Origin: Silene latifolia
Lineage: Eukaryota > Streptophyta > Magnoliopsida > Caryophyllales > Caryophyllaceae
Assembly (NCBI RefSeq): GCF_048544455.1
Contig: NC_133536.1
Coordinates: forward strand, 25,174,152 to 25,238,151
DNA length: 64,000 nt
Direction of reading: 5' to 3'
A program made the translations under genes and the position numbers. Below the pieces are notes generated by a model that ran no database searches, was not told the DNA's origin, and saw only the letters and a list, made by a program, of their open reading frames with translations. Position 1 is the stretch's first letter, and the number at the start of each line of letters is the position of its first letter. This document shows, piece after piece, positions 24,803 to 36,969 of the stretch.

Positions 24803-25006
24803 ATGATAATTAAATATTGTTTTCGTGAAGCCAACAAAGTTGCCGACTTTATAGCTTTTATTGGACATTCATGTCCAACTCTTTCGAGGTGGTTTGAAAG
24901 TCGGTGGTTTCAACTTACCTCTATCATTCGAAAGGATGAGATAGGTTGTTCCTACCTTAGAGGATCAACATTTTTACTTGTATGTTCCAAGTTGAAAGTA
25001 ACGTGA
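24803..25006 (+). pseudogene. LINE-type RNase H domain remnant
   Basis: The reading frame encodes YCFREANKVADFIAF followed by a short tail. This resembles the REANxVADxLA motif at the end of the RNase H-like domain of plant L1-type LINEs and their derivatives. Only about 50 residues remain, with no RT or endonuclease nearby, so it is a fragment. The flanking sequence to 25120 shows no further recognisable domain. Confidence 0.55.
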
Positions 25007-25660
25007 ATAGGTTATTTGCAAAAAATTTAGCCGCTATCAAGCGTAGTTGTTGAGTTTTGTTCCGATTTCTCTCATTTTAGGTTTGCTAGAGCATGTAATT
25101 CACTAGTATTAATGCACGAGCGACCTAGGTAGTATCAAAAGGGACACGGAAACAACACGGGCACGTGTCATGGTATTCCATGAAATTTAGGACACGGGAC
25201 ACATCGGAGATAAGTGAAGGTAAAATTTGGCCTTGACTATTACTCATTTTCATTTCTCACCCAAACCCTACTTCTAATCAATCTCTTTCGACATTTTATT
25301 TCTCATCACTACAAGGTGAAAGTCAATTAGCTACAGATATTTCAGTAGCAAACCACTTGATGTATGTCCATGCACCACTTTTTGTAGAGACATTGATATT
25401 TTTTGTTGTAGAGAGGAATCGAACTCATGACCTCCAACTCTGTAACTGACATTCTAACATTGAGGCACATGAAGATGAATGATTATTTTGGTAATAGATA
25501 TCTACTTAGAGTCATTGTTACGTATGTGAATTGTAAGGTACTTCTTTAATAATAGTTATAATAATATAAGTAGATTATAATAATAATTCAAAAGTATATT
25601 TCACATTGGCATACATTTTATATAAATTATAAAAAATACGTGATAATGAAAATTAACTTT

Positions 25661-25814
25661 AGCTACCAATGTATTTCCGTAGCTGAAAACTTAAATTAGA
25701 TACTAAATTTGCTACTCACTTTGTTTTGTCTCTATAACTCTAGCTACCAACGTATTTCCGTAGCTGAAAAATTAAATTAGATACTAAATTTGTTACTCAC
25801 TTTGTTTTGTCTCT
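25661..25814. repeat. 81-bp tandem duplication
   Basis: The unit that starts AGCTACCAATGTATTTCCG at 25661 is repeated from 25742 with a few substitutions and ends at the truncated edge of element B. The bases before it (25124-25250) contain a dispersed GACACGG-rich repeat that also occurs near 63415 and 16840. The remaining AT-rich sequence 25250-25660 shows nothing recognisable. Confidence 0.75.
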
Positions 25815-28094
25815 TTAATAACTACGTACTTAACTGGTAACCCCACGATAAAGTTCATAGAGATCGACTCCCATTTCCACTCCGACATCTCAAGTGACTG
25901 AATCTTACCTTGTGTCTGCGTTGCTCACCCTTTACTCTTTGGCACGTTAGACACTTAGCCACAAACTCGGCCACATCCTTCTTCATATTAGGCCACCAAA
26001 ATTTTTCTTTAAATCTTTATAAAGCTTATCACCACCCGGATTAACTGAATAAGGAGTGCAATGAGCCTCTGTCATGATCAGCCTTTTCAAATCCGCATCA
26101 CTAAGAACACACCATGTCCCATCAAAATGAACACTCTCATCTGTATGGATAGAAAACCTCGAAGCTGTGCTACTCTCTATCCTTGACTTCCACTCTTAAA
26201 TCTTGCGATCAAACTCTTGTTTCCTCTTTATGTCATCATACAAGTCCGGTTCGATAGTCAAGTCCCCGATGGCATCCCCTTTTCGAATCATATGAATCCT
26301 CATCTTGGACATCTCATCCCTCAGCTTCAGCAAAGACATAGCTGTAGATAACGAATTTACACTCTTCCTACTCAAAGAATCTGCCACGACATTGGTCTTA
26401 CCCTCGTGATAGATTATCTCCATGTCATAGTCCCCAATCAACTCCATCCACCGTCTTTGTCGCATGTTCACCTCTTTCTGTGTATAGATATACTTTAGAC
26501 TCTTATGATTTGAAAACACCTTAAAGGTTCCCCATAAAGATAGTGCCTCCAAATCTTTAGAGCAAAAATAACCGCACCCAGCTCCAAATCATAAGTAGGA
26601 TAGTTCTCCTTATACGGCTTCAACTACCACGACGCATAAGCTATAACTTTCCCATTCTGTATCAAAACACAACCCAAACCATTCTTTGAAGCATCAATGT
26701 ATACTTCAAAGTTCTCACTTCCCTCAGGTAAAGCTATAATAAGAGTTGTGGTCAAACGCTCCTTTAAGGTTTGGAACGCCGTCTCACAACTCTCATCCCA
26801 ACAAAATCTGGTCTCTTTTCGCATCAACGCTGTCATAGGTCTCGTGACCTTAGAAAAGTCTTTCACGAACCTTCTGCAGCAGCCAGCTAAACCCAAGAAA
26901 CTCCGAATCTCGTCAACATTCTTCGGTGATTTTCACTTAGTCACTGCCTCAATCTTGCTAGTATCCACCGACACACCCTCCTTAGATATCACATGAGCCA
27001 AAAAAAGCCACTTTCTCTAACCAAAACTTGCACTTAGATAGCTTGGCATATAACTGATTATCTCGCAAAGTCTGCAGAACTAACCTCAGATGCTCCTCGT
27101 GCTCCTCCTTAGTCTTAGAGTAGACCAAGATGTCATCAATGAAGATGACCACAAACCTATCCAAGAACGGGCTAAAAATCCGGTTCATAAGATCCATGAA
27201 AACTGTCGATGCATTCGTCAACCCAAAAGGCATCACTACATACTCATAGTGACCATATCGCGACCTAAAAGCTGTCTTAGGAATATCCTCATCTGCTATC
27301 CTCAGCTGATAATAGCCCGACCTCAAATCAATCTTGGAAAACACCCCTGCGCCACTCAACTGGTCGAAAAGATCATCAATCCATGGCAAAGGATACATGT
27401 TCTTCACCGTGACATGATTCAGCTCCATATAGTCGATGCATAGCCTCATGCTTCCGTCTTTCTTTTTCAAAAATAACACTAGTGCTCCCCACGGTGACAC
27501 ACTAGGCCGAATATATCCTTTGTCTAACAGGTCATTCAGCTACTTCTTCAACTCTTCCAACTCTTTAGGCCCCATGCGGTACGGTTGTTTAGATATAGGT
27601 CTCGTCCCCAGTTTGAGCTCGACATTGAAGTCGATATCTCTCTTAGGTGGTAACCCCGGTATCTCATCTCGAAAAACATGACTAAACTCCCCAACCACAG
27701 GTATATCAGACGCCGACGGCTCCTCCACACGCATATCTCTCACTTGGCAAAGAATCAAAGGACACTTCTTTCTTAAGCATGACTTTAAAGTCATTACTGC
27801 GATTAACTTACACTTTGGTCTCACTATAAACCCTCTATATGATACCTTGAATCCCTTAGGCCCCTTTAGAGATACTCTCTTTTGTCTTTAATAGATCCTA
27901 GCATCATACTTGCCCAACCAGTCCATCCCGACGATGACCTCAAACTTATCCATCAGAAACTCTAACAAGTTGACCGACAAACCTACCTCCCCCACCAACA
28001 TGGACACATCTCTATAAAACTTAGAACAAGACACCGACTCCCCAGAAGGTATAAACACACTATCTTTTACAGGTTCATACTCTCCCAAACTCAT
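25815..28094 (-). pseudogene. Element B pol remnant: protease to integrase, Tekay-like Ty3/gypsy
   Basis: Read on the minus strand, the order is: end of protease with VIVGMDWLGKYDAR (27888-28094); RT with [22 protein letters not shown] and the catalytic [12 protein letters not shown] (26982-27500); RT thumb to RNase H with [13 protein letters not shown] and YIDASKNGLGC (26624-26896); RNase H end with YHEGKTNVVADSLSRK (26196-26552); and an integrase zinc finger and core start down to a [14 protein letters not shown] segment near 25830. Several in-frame stops and at least one frameshift break it. The right end of the integrase and the 3' LTR are missing, cut off at about 25815 next to the tandem duplication. 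Confidence 0.85.
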
Positions 28095-28391
28095 CGCTAA
28101 GGCATGACTCCTAGAAACAAAAGAGTGGGTTGCCCCCGAATCAAACAGGACGAAAGATGGCGTATTATGAACAAGAAAGGTATCGGTAACAAGAGCATCG
28201 TTCTATGCCTCCTGCTTGCCCATCATAAAGAGATCCCCGCTGCTTTTCTGACCTCCACCTTGGACCGTGGTATTCGAAGTAGTCGGCTTGGCTGCCGAAT
28301 TCTGCGTCACACTGTTTTTCGGACGCTGATAGGATCCTCCATTGTTGTGGTTGTAGCCACCATTGTTGTTGTTTTGCCCTCCACGATTTCC

Positions 28392-29420
28392 TCACGACCC
28401 GGATGGTCTGTTACTAGCAAAGCTTTGGCTCGGAGCCTGAGAAAAGTTCCCCTGATAAGTCCCCAAAAAGCCTCCTCCACCTCTGGCACTGGTGCACTCA
28501 TGCATCTTATGACCCACTCCGCCACAGTTGAAGCATGTAAGGTTGGAGTTATCACTAATACTCCGGCCGCCTCCTCTTCCCATGCCTAAGAACCCTCTGC
28601 ATACCCAGACCCTCGAGAAAAAGCCCTAGCCTGACCGTGATTACCCCTCTTGTGGCCCGTCTGGTTGCCACTCTCACCCTCCGCCTTTCTTTTCTCAGTA
28701 TTCCTTTCCTTAGCCTCTTTGGCCAAGTCCACTAACCTCTCAGCATGCCCAGCTCGTGCATATACCTCTTTTAGATCGGTAAGCACCCCAGCTGGTAGTA
28801 TATCCATTATCTTTGGTATCAATACCTTTTCAAAGTGAAGAGTTAAACTTTGTTTACCCAACTGCATATCCTCTGCGTAGCGTGACAACTCTAGGAAACA
28901 GTGATAGTAATCTGTGACGGTCATATCATCAGCAATGGTAAAAGAATCGAACTCAGCTCTCAGCTTGTCACGGATGTGCACCCGCACAAAATTCTCTCTC
29001 ATAGCGCTCTTGAAGCCTGCCCATGGTATAGCATCATATCCCTGGTCCTTGTAGTATGCTCTAGCATCCTCTTTTACATTCTGCCAATAGACACCAGCCT
29101 CACCTCTTAGGTAGAACGCAACCTGTTCTACCGTCATCTCCGCCGGACACTTCACGACCTCTAGAAAACTCTCCATCTCGCAGTGCCAATTATCGAGCAG
29201 CTTTGGCTCACCGGTGCCCTCATAAGTAGAGGGGTGGAAGCGAGAATGGTGGTGCTTAGTTGGGATGCGTTCACCGGTTTCTCACCACCCTTACCCATGT
29301 TCTTGAGTGGCTACATGAGCGCATATTTCTGCTCAATCATACAGGCAATCTCATCCACAGCATCTCGGTAGCTTGAATGTAAGCTGCTGACCTCTTTGGC
29401 GGTATTTTGAGCTGATATAA
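28392..29420 (-). pseudogene. Element B gag remnant
   Basis: The minus strand encodes a gag region with AFYLRGEAGVYWQNVK and a downstream CFNCGGVGHKMHEC zinc knuckle (CX2CX4HX4C, about 28490-28535). A stop codon separates the two blocks, and another lies near 29310 upstream. The order gag-knuckle-protease-RT matches Ty3/gypsy. The sequence 28095-28391 is a Gln/Ala-rich degenerate linker without an intact frame. Confidence 0.8.
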
Positions 29421-29469
29421 CCAAGGAAACGTAAGCAAATAGCCTACGAATCAAAATAAACAAACCCTC

Positions 29470-32421
29470 TGTAACACCCCGTAAATTTGAAGACCTTTAT
29501 TATATTTTAAAAGTAATATTTTAATCTATTTTAATTTAATATTAATTTATTTGAAATAAAATTTATTTGATAAAATATAATCTTATTTTATTTTGAAGAA
29601 ATGTAATTATTTTTGATAGTTTAGAAATGTTTAAAAGTGATTTAAACTATTTTTAAACATTTTCCTTTGATAAAATAGATTTCGGATAAAAGTCGTAAAA
29701 TTGGGATTTTCCCATTTCTTACGGTTGTTGGGTAAACGAGTTTGGATATTGGGCATATGAGTACTTAATCTTTTAGTAAAATCGTGTTTAAGAACTTTAA
29801 TATTCTCGGAAATCGCGTTCGACTAATATTTCTAATTTCCGTCGAAACGAACCAAAACGTAAACAATTGAAACTCACCCAAACACCCTACCCCAAACCAT
29901 GCACCCTCCATCCTCCATGGGTCTCCTCTTCATCTTTCATTTCCTCAATTCTCATTCTATCTCTTCCTTTGACCAAACACCAAATTCATCTCAAAAATCC
30001 TCATAACAATCCCTAAATACACCATAAATCCTTCATTTCTCCACCAAATCTCATAAAAATTATATATTTGGAATCATCTCATCAATCCTCATCTCCTAGT
30101 AAGCTTTATTTTCTTTTCCCCCAATTTTGTTTTAAGACTCATCTTTTAGGATTTCGAATTTAAAGCTTAATAATTGTGTTTTTGTTGTTCTTATAGGTGA
30201 AGAATTTGAAGATGAGTTAGGTGACTCATATGTTGTTGAAGATGAAGAGTAATTTTGAGTTTTAGAAGCTTTCTCAAGTTATTACTTGTCTCTTTGCTAG
30301 CTTAAGGTAACTATTCCGAGTTACTCGACGAATTAATGTCACATTAGTAGTTGTATTTGTTGTTTGTTGTTGTTTGTTGTTGTTGTTGTTGTTTGTTGTT
30401 GTTTGAGACGATCTTGTTGATAAATGAATGAATGGAGTAAGATGAGTATGCTTATGTTTAATTTATGTTACCCATTTGTATATAATTGTTTGGAACAAAA
30501 TTGGATGAGGAATTATGTGTTGTGACAAGTCCGCGTGTTGGCTGGAACGCGTCAGTATAGGACCAAGATGGTTTCCAATGTTTTTCAAAAATATGACAGA
30601 TTGAACGGCATCGAAAAATTAGGTGGTTTAGCCACTTGAATCACTCAATTCGGAGTCCGTATGAGTAAATGGCGTCGTTTTATCGATTAAAATTTATAGA
30701 AAAGTTTACCCTTGTGTGAGACGGTTATTTATGCTATTTTATTATGCGAGAATTTTGTGGAATTAGTTATTTTGTAAGTTCGAATGTTTTTCTTTATGTT
30801 GATAGTGTTCACATGATAGAAATTGGAAATAGCATGAGAATGATATTGTGATGAATTTTGTGATTTGGGCCAAAGTAGGCCAAGACTCTGAGCTAGGCCA
30901 GATTGACCGAACGAGTTTGGTCAAACTAGGTTTAAACCGGTCAGCCTCGATTTGACCGATGACCCGTCGCGGGACTCGGGTCGAGGGTTTGTCTTTGAGG
31001 TGAGATTGGTTGTTATTGGATGTTTTATGTTATGCCTTGATATTTGTAATTATCATTTCACATGTTGGTTATTGGATGCTTTGGATGCCTTATGCTTGAG
31101 TCTTGTTGCCTCTCTGCCATTTTAGCTTGTTCTCATGGATTATGGTATTGTTGGTTAGCTGGAATTTGGATTATTATTGATATTGGAGATATTGTTGGAT
31201 TGTCAGCTGAATATGCTCTTGCGTAGTCTTTCATATGTTAGGGTGTGTATGATCATTTGTGTGTGTGCAAGTTTGGACTCTTTGCCCCTCTTATGGTTAA
31301 TTGGGTGTCCTACTTGTCTTGTGTGGTGTGGGCTAAAGTATTCAAGCTGAGACTAGGTCCTAGGTGAGTATTTCGGCCTTCGTCATAGATAGGCCCTTGT
31401 AGTCTTTGACGAGTGTATGTTCACAGCTTAATAACCTTTGTGTCTTAGCTTGATGGGCTTATATCTAAGTTAGGGCATGACCTCCTGACGTACTCTTAGA
31501 AGTATGTGGTCAGCTTAAGTACTAGCCAACCCTTTGGTGGACTCCTTAGGGGTACTCATGTGTGTGATCATGGGTCTTGGATGCGGTACTTTCCGCATGT
31601 CGCTAGGTCTGCGCAGGTTTAGGACTAGGGTGTTTACCTTACCTCGTGGTATAGACTCGAGTTACAGAGTGACTATTGACTGTACTAGGAACTTATGCCT
31701 GTCTCTAGATATATTGTTCTTTCTTGTTGATGATTCTATGAATCATAGAAGGTGAGATGCAAGCCGGCTATGGTTGATAGAGTTTGGATTCCTGGATGTT
31801 ATGTGATTCACATGATAGTGTAGTACGAGTCGGTCTAGTATTCATATGCTAGGACTATGTGTTGTTATATTGTTGTTCACATGATGAGTACGATTGTCTA
31901 GCATCTATATGTTAAGGCTATGTGTTATTCATATTCATATTCTTATATTTACATGTTATATTAATTATGACATTTCGTGGCTGGGAGAACTCGGAGTTAC
32001 TCCCCACTGACTGTGGCTTTCGTATTTGTATAAAATGCGATTGACAGGTAGGTGATGCATATATGGGGTACATGGACGAGCTAACGAGCAAAGTAACCTT
32101 AGGACCTAGATTGGCTTTATTTTATTATGACCCTTAAACACTTTTTATGTCATATACTTTTTAGGGACATATGTCTCCCTTTTTCATATTTGGGTTGTAT
32201 AACTTTGTTTCGCGACTTTGGCGATGTTTTATTTAGAGATTCATTTTAGACCTTGCATGTTTGACACCTTCCCATGTGGATATTTTTATAACAGGTTCAG
32301 GTTTCGTTTTCGGTTTTAAAAATTACAGGTTTTTACCCAAATGAACCTATTACAAACATATCCATGCAGTTTTTATCTAGAATTACGTGTTTACTTTTCC
32401 GCAATAAATGAGGGTGTCACA
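29470..32421 (+). mobile_element. Solo LTR (2.95 kb), Tekay-like, in the leader of element B
   Basis: The sequence starts TGTAACACCCCG and ends GGTGTCACA. A perfect 5-bp duplication CCCTC flanks it (29465-29469 and 32422-32426). No primer binding site, purine tract or coding domain lies inside. A block near 31978-32060 (TGGCTGGGAGAAC..ACTCCCCACTGAC) is shared with the LTRs of element E near 53969 and 60574. This supports a related family in which two LTRs recombined and the body was lost. It interrupts element B upstream of gag. Short ORFs inside have no recognisable domains. Confidence 0.8.
30352..30405 (+). repeat. GTT-rich microsatellite in the solo LTR
   Basis: This is a run of TTGTT/GTTGTTTGTTG units, an imperfect trinucleotide repeat. 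Confidence 0.8.
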
Positions 32422-32426
32422 CCCTC

Positions 32427-32959
32427 CGCCAAAGAAGTACTCGGCCGAGTACTGTGAAATACTCGATCAAGTAAGGACTACTCGGTCGAGTAATGAGACT
32501 ACTCGGCCGAGTATTCCACTCCAGTAGCCAACCTCAAAACACATAAAACATACTCGGTCGAGTACCCGCCCTACTCGGCTGAGTCATGTCATACGGGAAA
32601 CATACTTAAACATGCATACTATACTCCCAACACCTTACTACCCTTCCAAAGCCAAATAATAAATCATACATCATGTTCAAATATTACCATGTTCAAGATA
32701 CGCAATTCACTTTCTCATTTCATCCAATAACTTCACAAAAATCACAGCTATAAGTACAACACACATTACTTCAAACACACAACGATTCCCAAGACACCCC
32801 CATGTTGACCGGCTCGAAATTGTAAGGGCCTCAATGCGATTTCAGGACCTCTCCCAAGTCTTCGCGGTAGCTCCAAACAACTCTTATCCGGGTTCATCTT
32901 ATTTAGACTCCCTATGTTCATTGGTTTTAGGTTCCAGAATCGTTTCTCTGATACCACTT
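32427..32959 (-). other. Leader of element B with palindrome array and primer binding site
   Basis: Between B's gag (interrupted by the solo LTR) and its 5' LTR lies a non-coding leader. It contains six TACTCG..CGAGTA palindromes (32438-32586, layout 4+2, one unit with CGATCAAG). It ends with a minus-strand primer binding site TGGTATCAGAGA at 32945-32956. The part at 32800-32945 closely matches 8165-8335 of element A, so A and B share their leader. Confidence 0.75.
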
Positions 32960-34311
32960 TGTAACACCCCCACATATCAAGGTGTCTTACCAAGGACCAC
33001 CCTAGCATCAGAAGTTGTTACCATCTCGGTTGCCCGAGGCTAGTATATCAAAAGTAACCATTCCAAAACATTTATTAAAGTATAGAGTTAAACGATTACA
33101 TTGTCTTAAAACAAAACCAAAAGAAATTGTATACGAATCTCAATACAACTGAAACCAAAACAGTTAAACTCGTAACAGCGGAAGCTAGACTCGAAGCGAT
33201 GACATCTCATATCGCCCCCGTAGCTAAAGACAACCATCACCTGTCACAATCTGCTCACCATCCCCGAATGGATCATAACAGGTTTACAAAACAACAACGA
33301 GGTCAGTTCAGTGTATAATTAAGATAAGCCAAAATACAACAATGTCAAAAACAACAGTTCCACAATCATTCTCTAACTCCCAATCATGTCTCATAACTGA
33401 CTACATACTTAAGTGTGTAGTCCTGCCAGATTACTGCCGCAACATATAATCCACACCGCCAGTGGGGGACCGCAGCCTTGCCCACCTAAGCCCCGCTCAT
33501 CGCAACAAGTAATAACCCATGTTCTTTAATGTGCACATCCCCTCTTGTGGCGGGTTCCACAAGGGGCGAATCAAGGGCGTGAAGCCACTCCCGCAAGTGA
33601 CTCCACTCAGCCGAGGACGCACCTTACGATCATAGTCAATCCATCACGACTCCAATACTCCAGAATAAAATCAACAACAATACTTATCAAATCAATTAAA
33701 TCACAACATCACATCTTAAATCAATTATGCAATCAGCTGAGTAGGAAAACCCTACCTTAACACAGATCCGATTACGAGTCAACAAATGGAAGCTAGAATT
33801 TCTCTTCTACAAATTCTCCACCTAACAACAATCACAATAATCCAATCACAACATGCAAAACATCCCTTTTACCTAATTTCCAATACTAGGGTAAAACCCT
33901 AAAAGACAAACTGGCAAAAGGTATAAGACTAGTGACTTACCGACACAAGAGAAAAATGAACAAGGACTCGCGAACAATCAAAGATCTTGGGAGATATTAG
34001 AGATGATTAGAGTATGTATAAATGTTTTAGGTTTTAGGTTTTGATAAAAGTGAAAAGTGAAAAGTGAAACTGTTAATCGTAAATTATAATTCTAATCATA
34101 TTTAATCAAACCGCGGAAATAATTTACGTTAAACCGGATACTCGGTCGAGTATTGAGAATACTCGGCCGAGTATCCCTTACTCGGTCGACTATTACCATA
34201 CTCGGCCGAGTATTCCTGGACAGTAGCCTGACCAGAAACACACGACGTATTACTCGGCCGAGTAAGCCTTATTCAGCCGAGTAACAAGACTAAGAAAAAC
34301 GTGGTATTACA
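32960..34311 (-). repeat. Element B 5' LTR
   Basis: The 1352-bp sequence starts TGTAACACCCCC and ends GTGGTATTACA and directly follows the primer binding site. It shares the middle GC-rich block (GTGCACATCCCCTC..GGCGGGTTCCAC, about 33530-33570) with the LTRs of A and C. A 4+2 palindrome array lies at 34138-34285. Short ORFs inside it have no recognisable domains. Confidence 0.8.
34138..34285. repeat. Six-copy palindrome array in B LTR
   Basis: Four TACTCGGYCGAGTA-type units, a spacer of about 38 bases containing GACAGTAGCCTGACC, then two units. One unit reads CGGTCGACTA and one TTCAGCCGAGTA. Confidence 0.85.
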
Positions 34312-35528
34312 AAAAGGATCACAGTTAGCATAATGAAACAAGTGTAACTAAATAACTTTAAGGTAAATACAACCTCCAAAATAAACCAGTGTAAAAATAT
34401 CTAAAATAACTTCCCAGGATCTAGAACTGTACAGTATGTCATCTCTGCATCGTCCAATCCCGCGAGCTAACTCGAAAGCCATCACCTGCTAAACCAACTT
34501 CTCACCATCCCCGAATGGATCACCACAGTTTTGAAAACAACAAGGGGTCAGACAACCGCATAACCAATTATAAATAAAGTAACCAAAAAAATCAATCCAA
34601 ACAATCTGTATGTGACCATACAATCCTCCAAACTCCAAGTATCAGTAACTGACTACACACCGAGGTGTATAGCCCTACCAGGTTACCATCGCAACAGGTA
34701 ACCCACACCGCCAAAGGGGACCACAACCGTACCACCTAAGCCCCACTCATCGCAACGAGCGAACCCAGATCATTAATGTGCACATCCCTCTTGTGATAGG
34801 AGCCAGAAGAGGTGAACATGGGGTTGGAGACATCTCCTGAAATGGCTCCACAATCAGTAACCAGAAACCAATCATGCCACAACCACATCACTAATAATAA
34901 TCATGCAACCACACCACATATAATCAATTACACATGCAACTGAGTATGGAAACCCTACCTTTTCGCAATCTGTTATACTGCAGCCAATCGTACAAATGCA
35001 CAATGAGTACCACATCGTCACCTACAACAATTGTAAACAAACAATACTAATCACAAACTATCGCTATCAATATCTACCCCCAAATTAACCCAATCTAGGG
35101 TTTTCCTAAACCCCTAATGACAACCATAGACTGATTAAGAAAATGCTAGAGACTTACCAACGGAATCGACACGAAAAACGAGATACAAGGACTCACGATC
35201 GATCAACCCTTGCTTGGAGATAATGAAGATGATTAGAGGAGGTTTAGAGCGTCGTTGAGTTCTGTGAAAATGATTTGGAAACTGCTTAACACGTATTATA
35301 TATTCCTCTAATCATTTTAATCAAAACCGCGCGATAAAACATACCAGACCGGGCAATCGTTCGAGTACCAGACATACTCGACCGAGTACGTCATACTCGA
35401 CCGAGTACCACCTAACTCGGTCGAGTGCACCTAAGTCAGAAGCCTGAGTCTGAACACCCAATTTCACACTCGTTCGAGTACCACCCACTCGACCGAGTAC
35501 TCTATACTCAGAAATATGTGGTATTACA
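34312..35528 (-). repeat. Second LTR of the B family, 5'-truncated, back to back with the first
   Basis: The segment ends GTGGTATTACA like the previous LTR. It repeats its internal landmarks (CACCATCCCCGAATGGATCA near 34503, the TGTGCACATCCC block near 34777, the array at 35352-35515). It lacks the TGTAACACCC start. Two LTRs with no internal region between them suggest recombination or a nested insertion. Its end at 35528 is the exact border with element C. Confidence 0.7.
35352..35515. repeat. Six-copy palindrome array with GACC/GTTC centres
   Basis: Six units with arms ACTCG and CGAGT lie in the 4+2 layout. The centres are now mostly GACC or GTTC instead of GGCC. The spacer of about 38 bases holds GTCAGAAGCCTGAG. 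Confidence 0.8.
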
Positions 35529-36918
35529 CAAACGTCATGGAGTTCGAGTCGCTATATGCGAAGGTCGCGCCAAAGACTTCGACGTTGGACCTAATGATGG
35601 TCTGGGATTCCAAGTTCGCTGGTGTATACCTAGCTGTGAGGTCTTAAAATGTAAGATTCTCAATGAGGCTCATAGTACTCCCTATTCGGTTCAACCTGGT
35701 GCTGATAAAATGTATAAGGATCTAAAGCTACGGTTTTGGTGGCCGAGTATAAAGAAAGAGATCGCTGAGTTTGTGAGCTGTTGCCTGGTTTGTCAGAAGG
35801 TCAAGTTCAAACATCGGAGACCTGGTGGTCTACTGCAACCGTTGGAGATTCCCACTTGAAAATGGGATTCGATTTCGATGGATTTTTTCATGGGTTTGCG
35901 AGGTCGCCGAGAAGAATGAATGCGATTTGGGTCGTGGTTGATCGTTTGACTAAGGTCGCGCATTTCATTCCGATGAAGAAGACTTTGAGTCTCGAGGAAC
36001 TAGCGAATGCTTATCAGCGAGAGACCATTCGTCTTCATGGGATTCCTACGGATATCATCTCTGACAGTGATCTGAGGTTTTGTTCTCAGTTTTTGAAGAA
36101 GCTTCAGTCTGCTTTGGGCAGTAAGCTTAAGATGAGTATGGCTTTTCACGCTGCAACTGATGGTCAGACTGAGCGTACGATTCAGACGCTCGAGGACATG
36201 TTGTGAGCTTGTGATTTGGAGATCCAAGTTAGTTGGAAGAAGAGTTTACCGCTTGTGGAGTTCTCCTACATTAACAGTTACCAAGCTAGTATTCATATGG
36301 CTCCGTTTGAGGCAATTTATGGAAAGAAGTGTCGTAGTCCTTTGTATCGGGACGATTCAAGTGAGGCTGTCGTTCTTGGTCCAGAGTTGGTTTAGGAATC
36401 GATTGAGCAAGTAAGGTTGATCCGTGAGAAGCTTAAGGCAACCCAGGATCGACATAAGACATATGCAGACTTGCGGCATAGGCCGATTGAGTTTGAGGCT
36501 AGTGATAAGGTTTTTCTTAAGGTTTCACCAATGAAAGTGTCAAGAGATTTGGGATTAAGGGCAAGCTTAGTCCTAAGTAAATTGGACCGTATGAGGTGCT
36601 CGAGAGAGTTGGCGAGGTATCCTATAGGTTGCTTTTACCTCCGAATTTGTCGAAGGTTCACGATGTTTTCCATGTGTCACTATTGCGTCGTTATCGCAGT
36701 GATCATTCTCATGTTCTACAGGCTGATGTTATCGAGGTTGAGCCTAACCTGACTTATGAGGAACGTCCTGCTCGCATTTTGGAACGTCTAAAGAAGAGGC
36801 TAAGGAATAAGGTTGTACCTTTAGTTCGGGTTCTGTGGAGGAGTCGGAAGTTCGAGCAAGAGACCTGAGAAACCGAAGCGTCTATGCGAGAGAAGCATCC
36901 GCATCTTTTCGAGTGAGG
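35529..36918 (+). pseudogene. Element C pol remnant: integrase and chromodomain-like C-terminus
   Basis: The plus strand encodes an integrase zinc finger ([19 protein letters not shown], then CCLVCQKVK), core segments [18 protein letters not shown] and [20 protein letters not shown], a C-terminal [14 protein letters not shown] block, and a chromodomain-like end with RNKVVPLVRVLW. Stops near 36206, 36394 and 36580, a TGA at 36866 and a frame change near 35830 show it is dead. Everything upstream of the zinc finger is missing at the junction with the B-family LTR at 35528. Confidence 0.85.
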
Positions 36919-36938
36919 TAGTTCTCTTATCAAGTTTC

Positions 36939-36969
36939 GAGGACGAAACTTCTTTTTAGGGGGTTGGAT
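36939..36969 (+). promoter_or_regulatory. Polypurine tract and pre-PPT box of element C
   Basis: GTTTCGAGGACGAAAC is followed by TTTTTAGGGGGTTGGAT directly before the LTR start at 36970. The same box (with GGGCGAAAC) precedes the 3' LTR of element E and, inverted, that of A. Confidence 0.75.
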
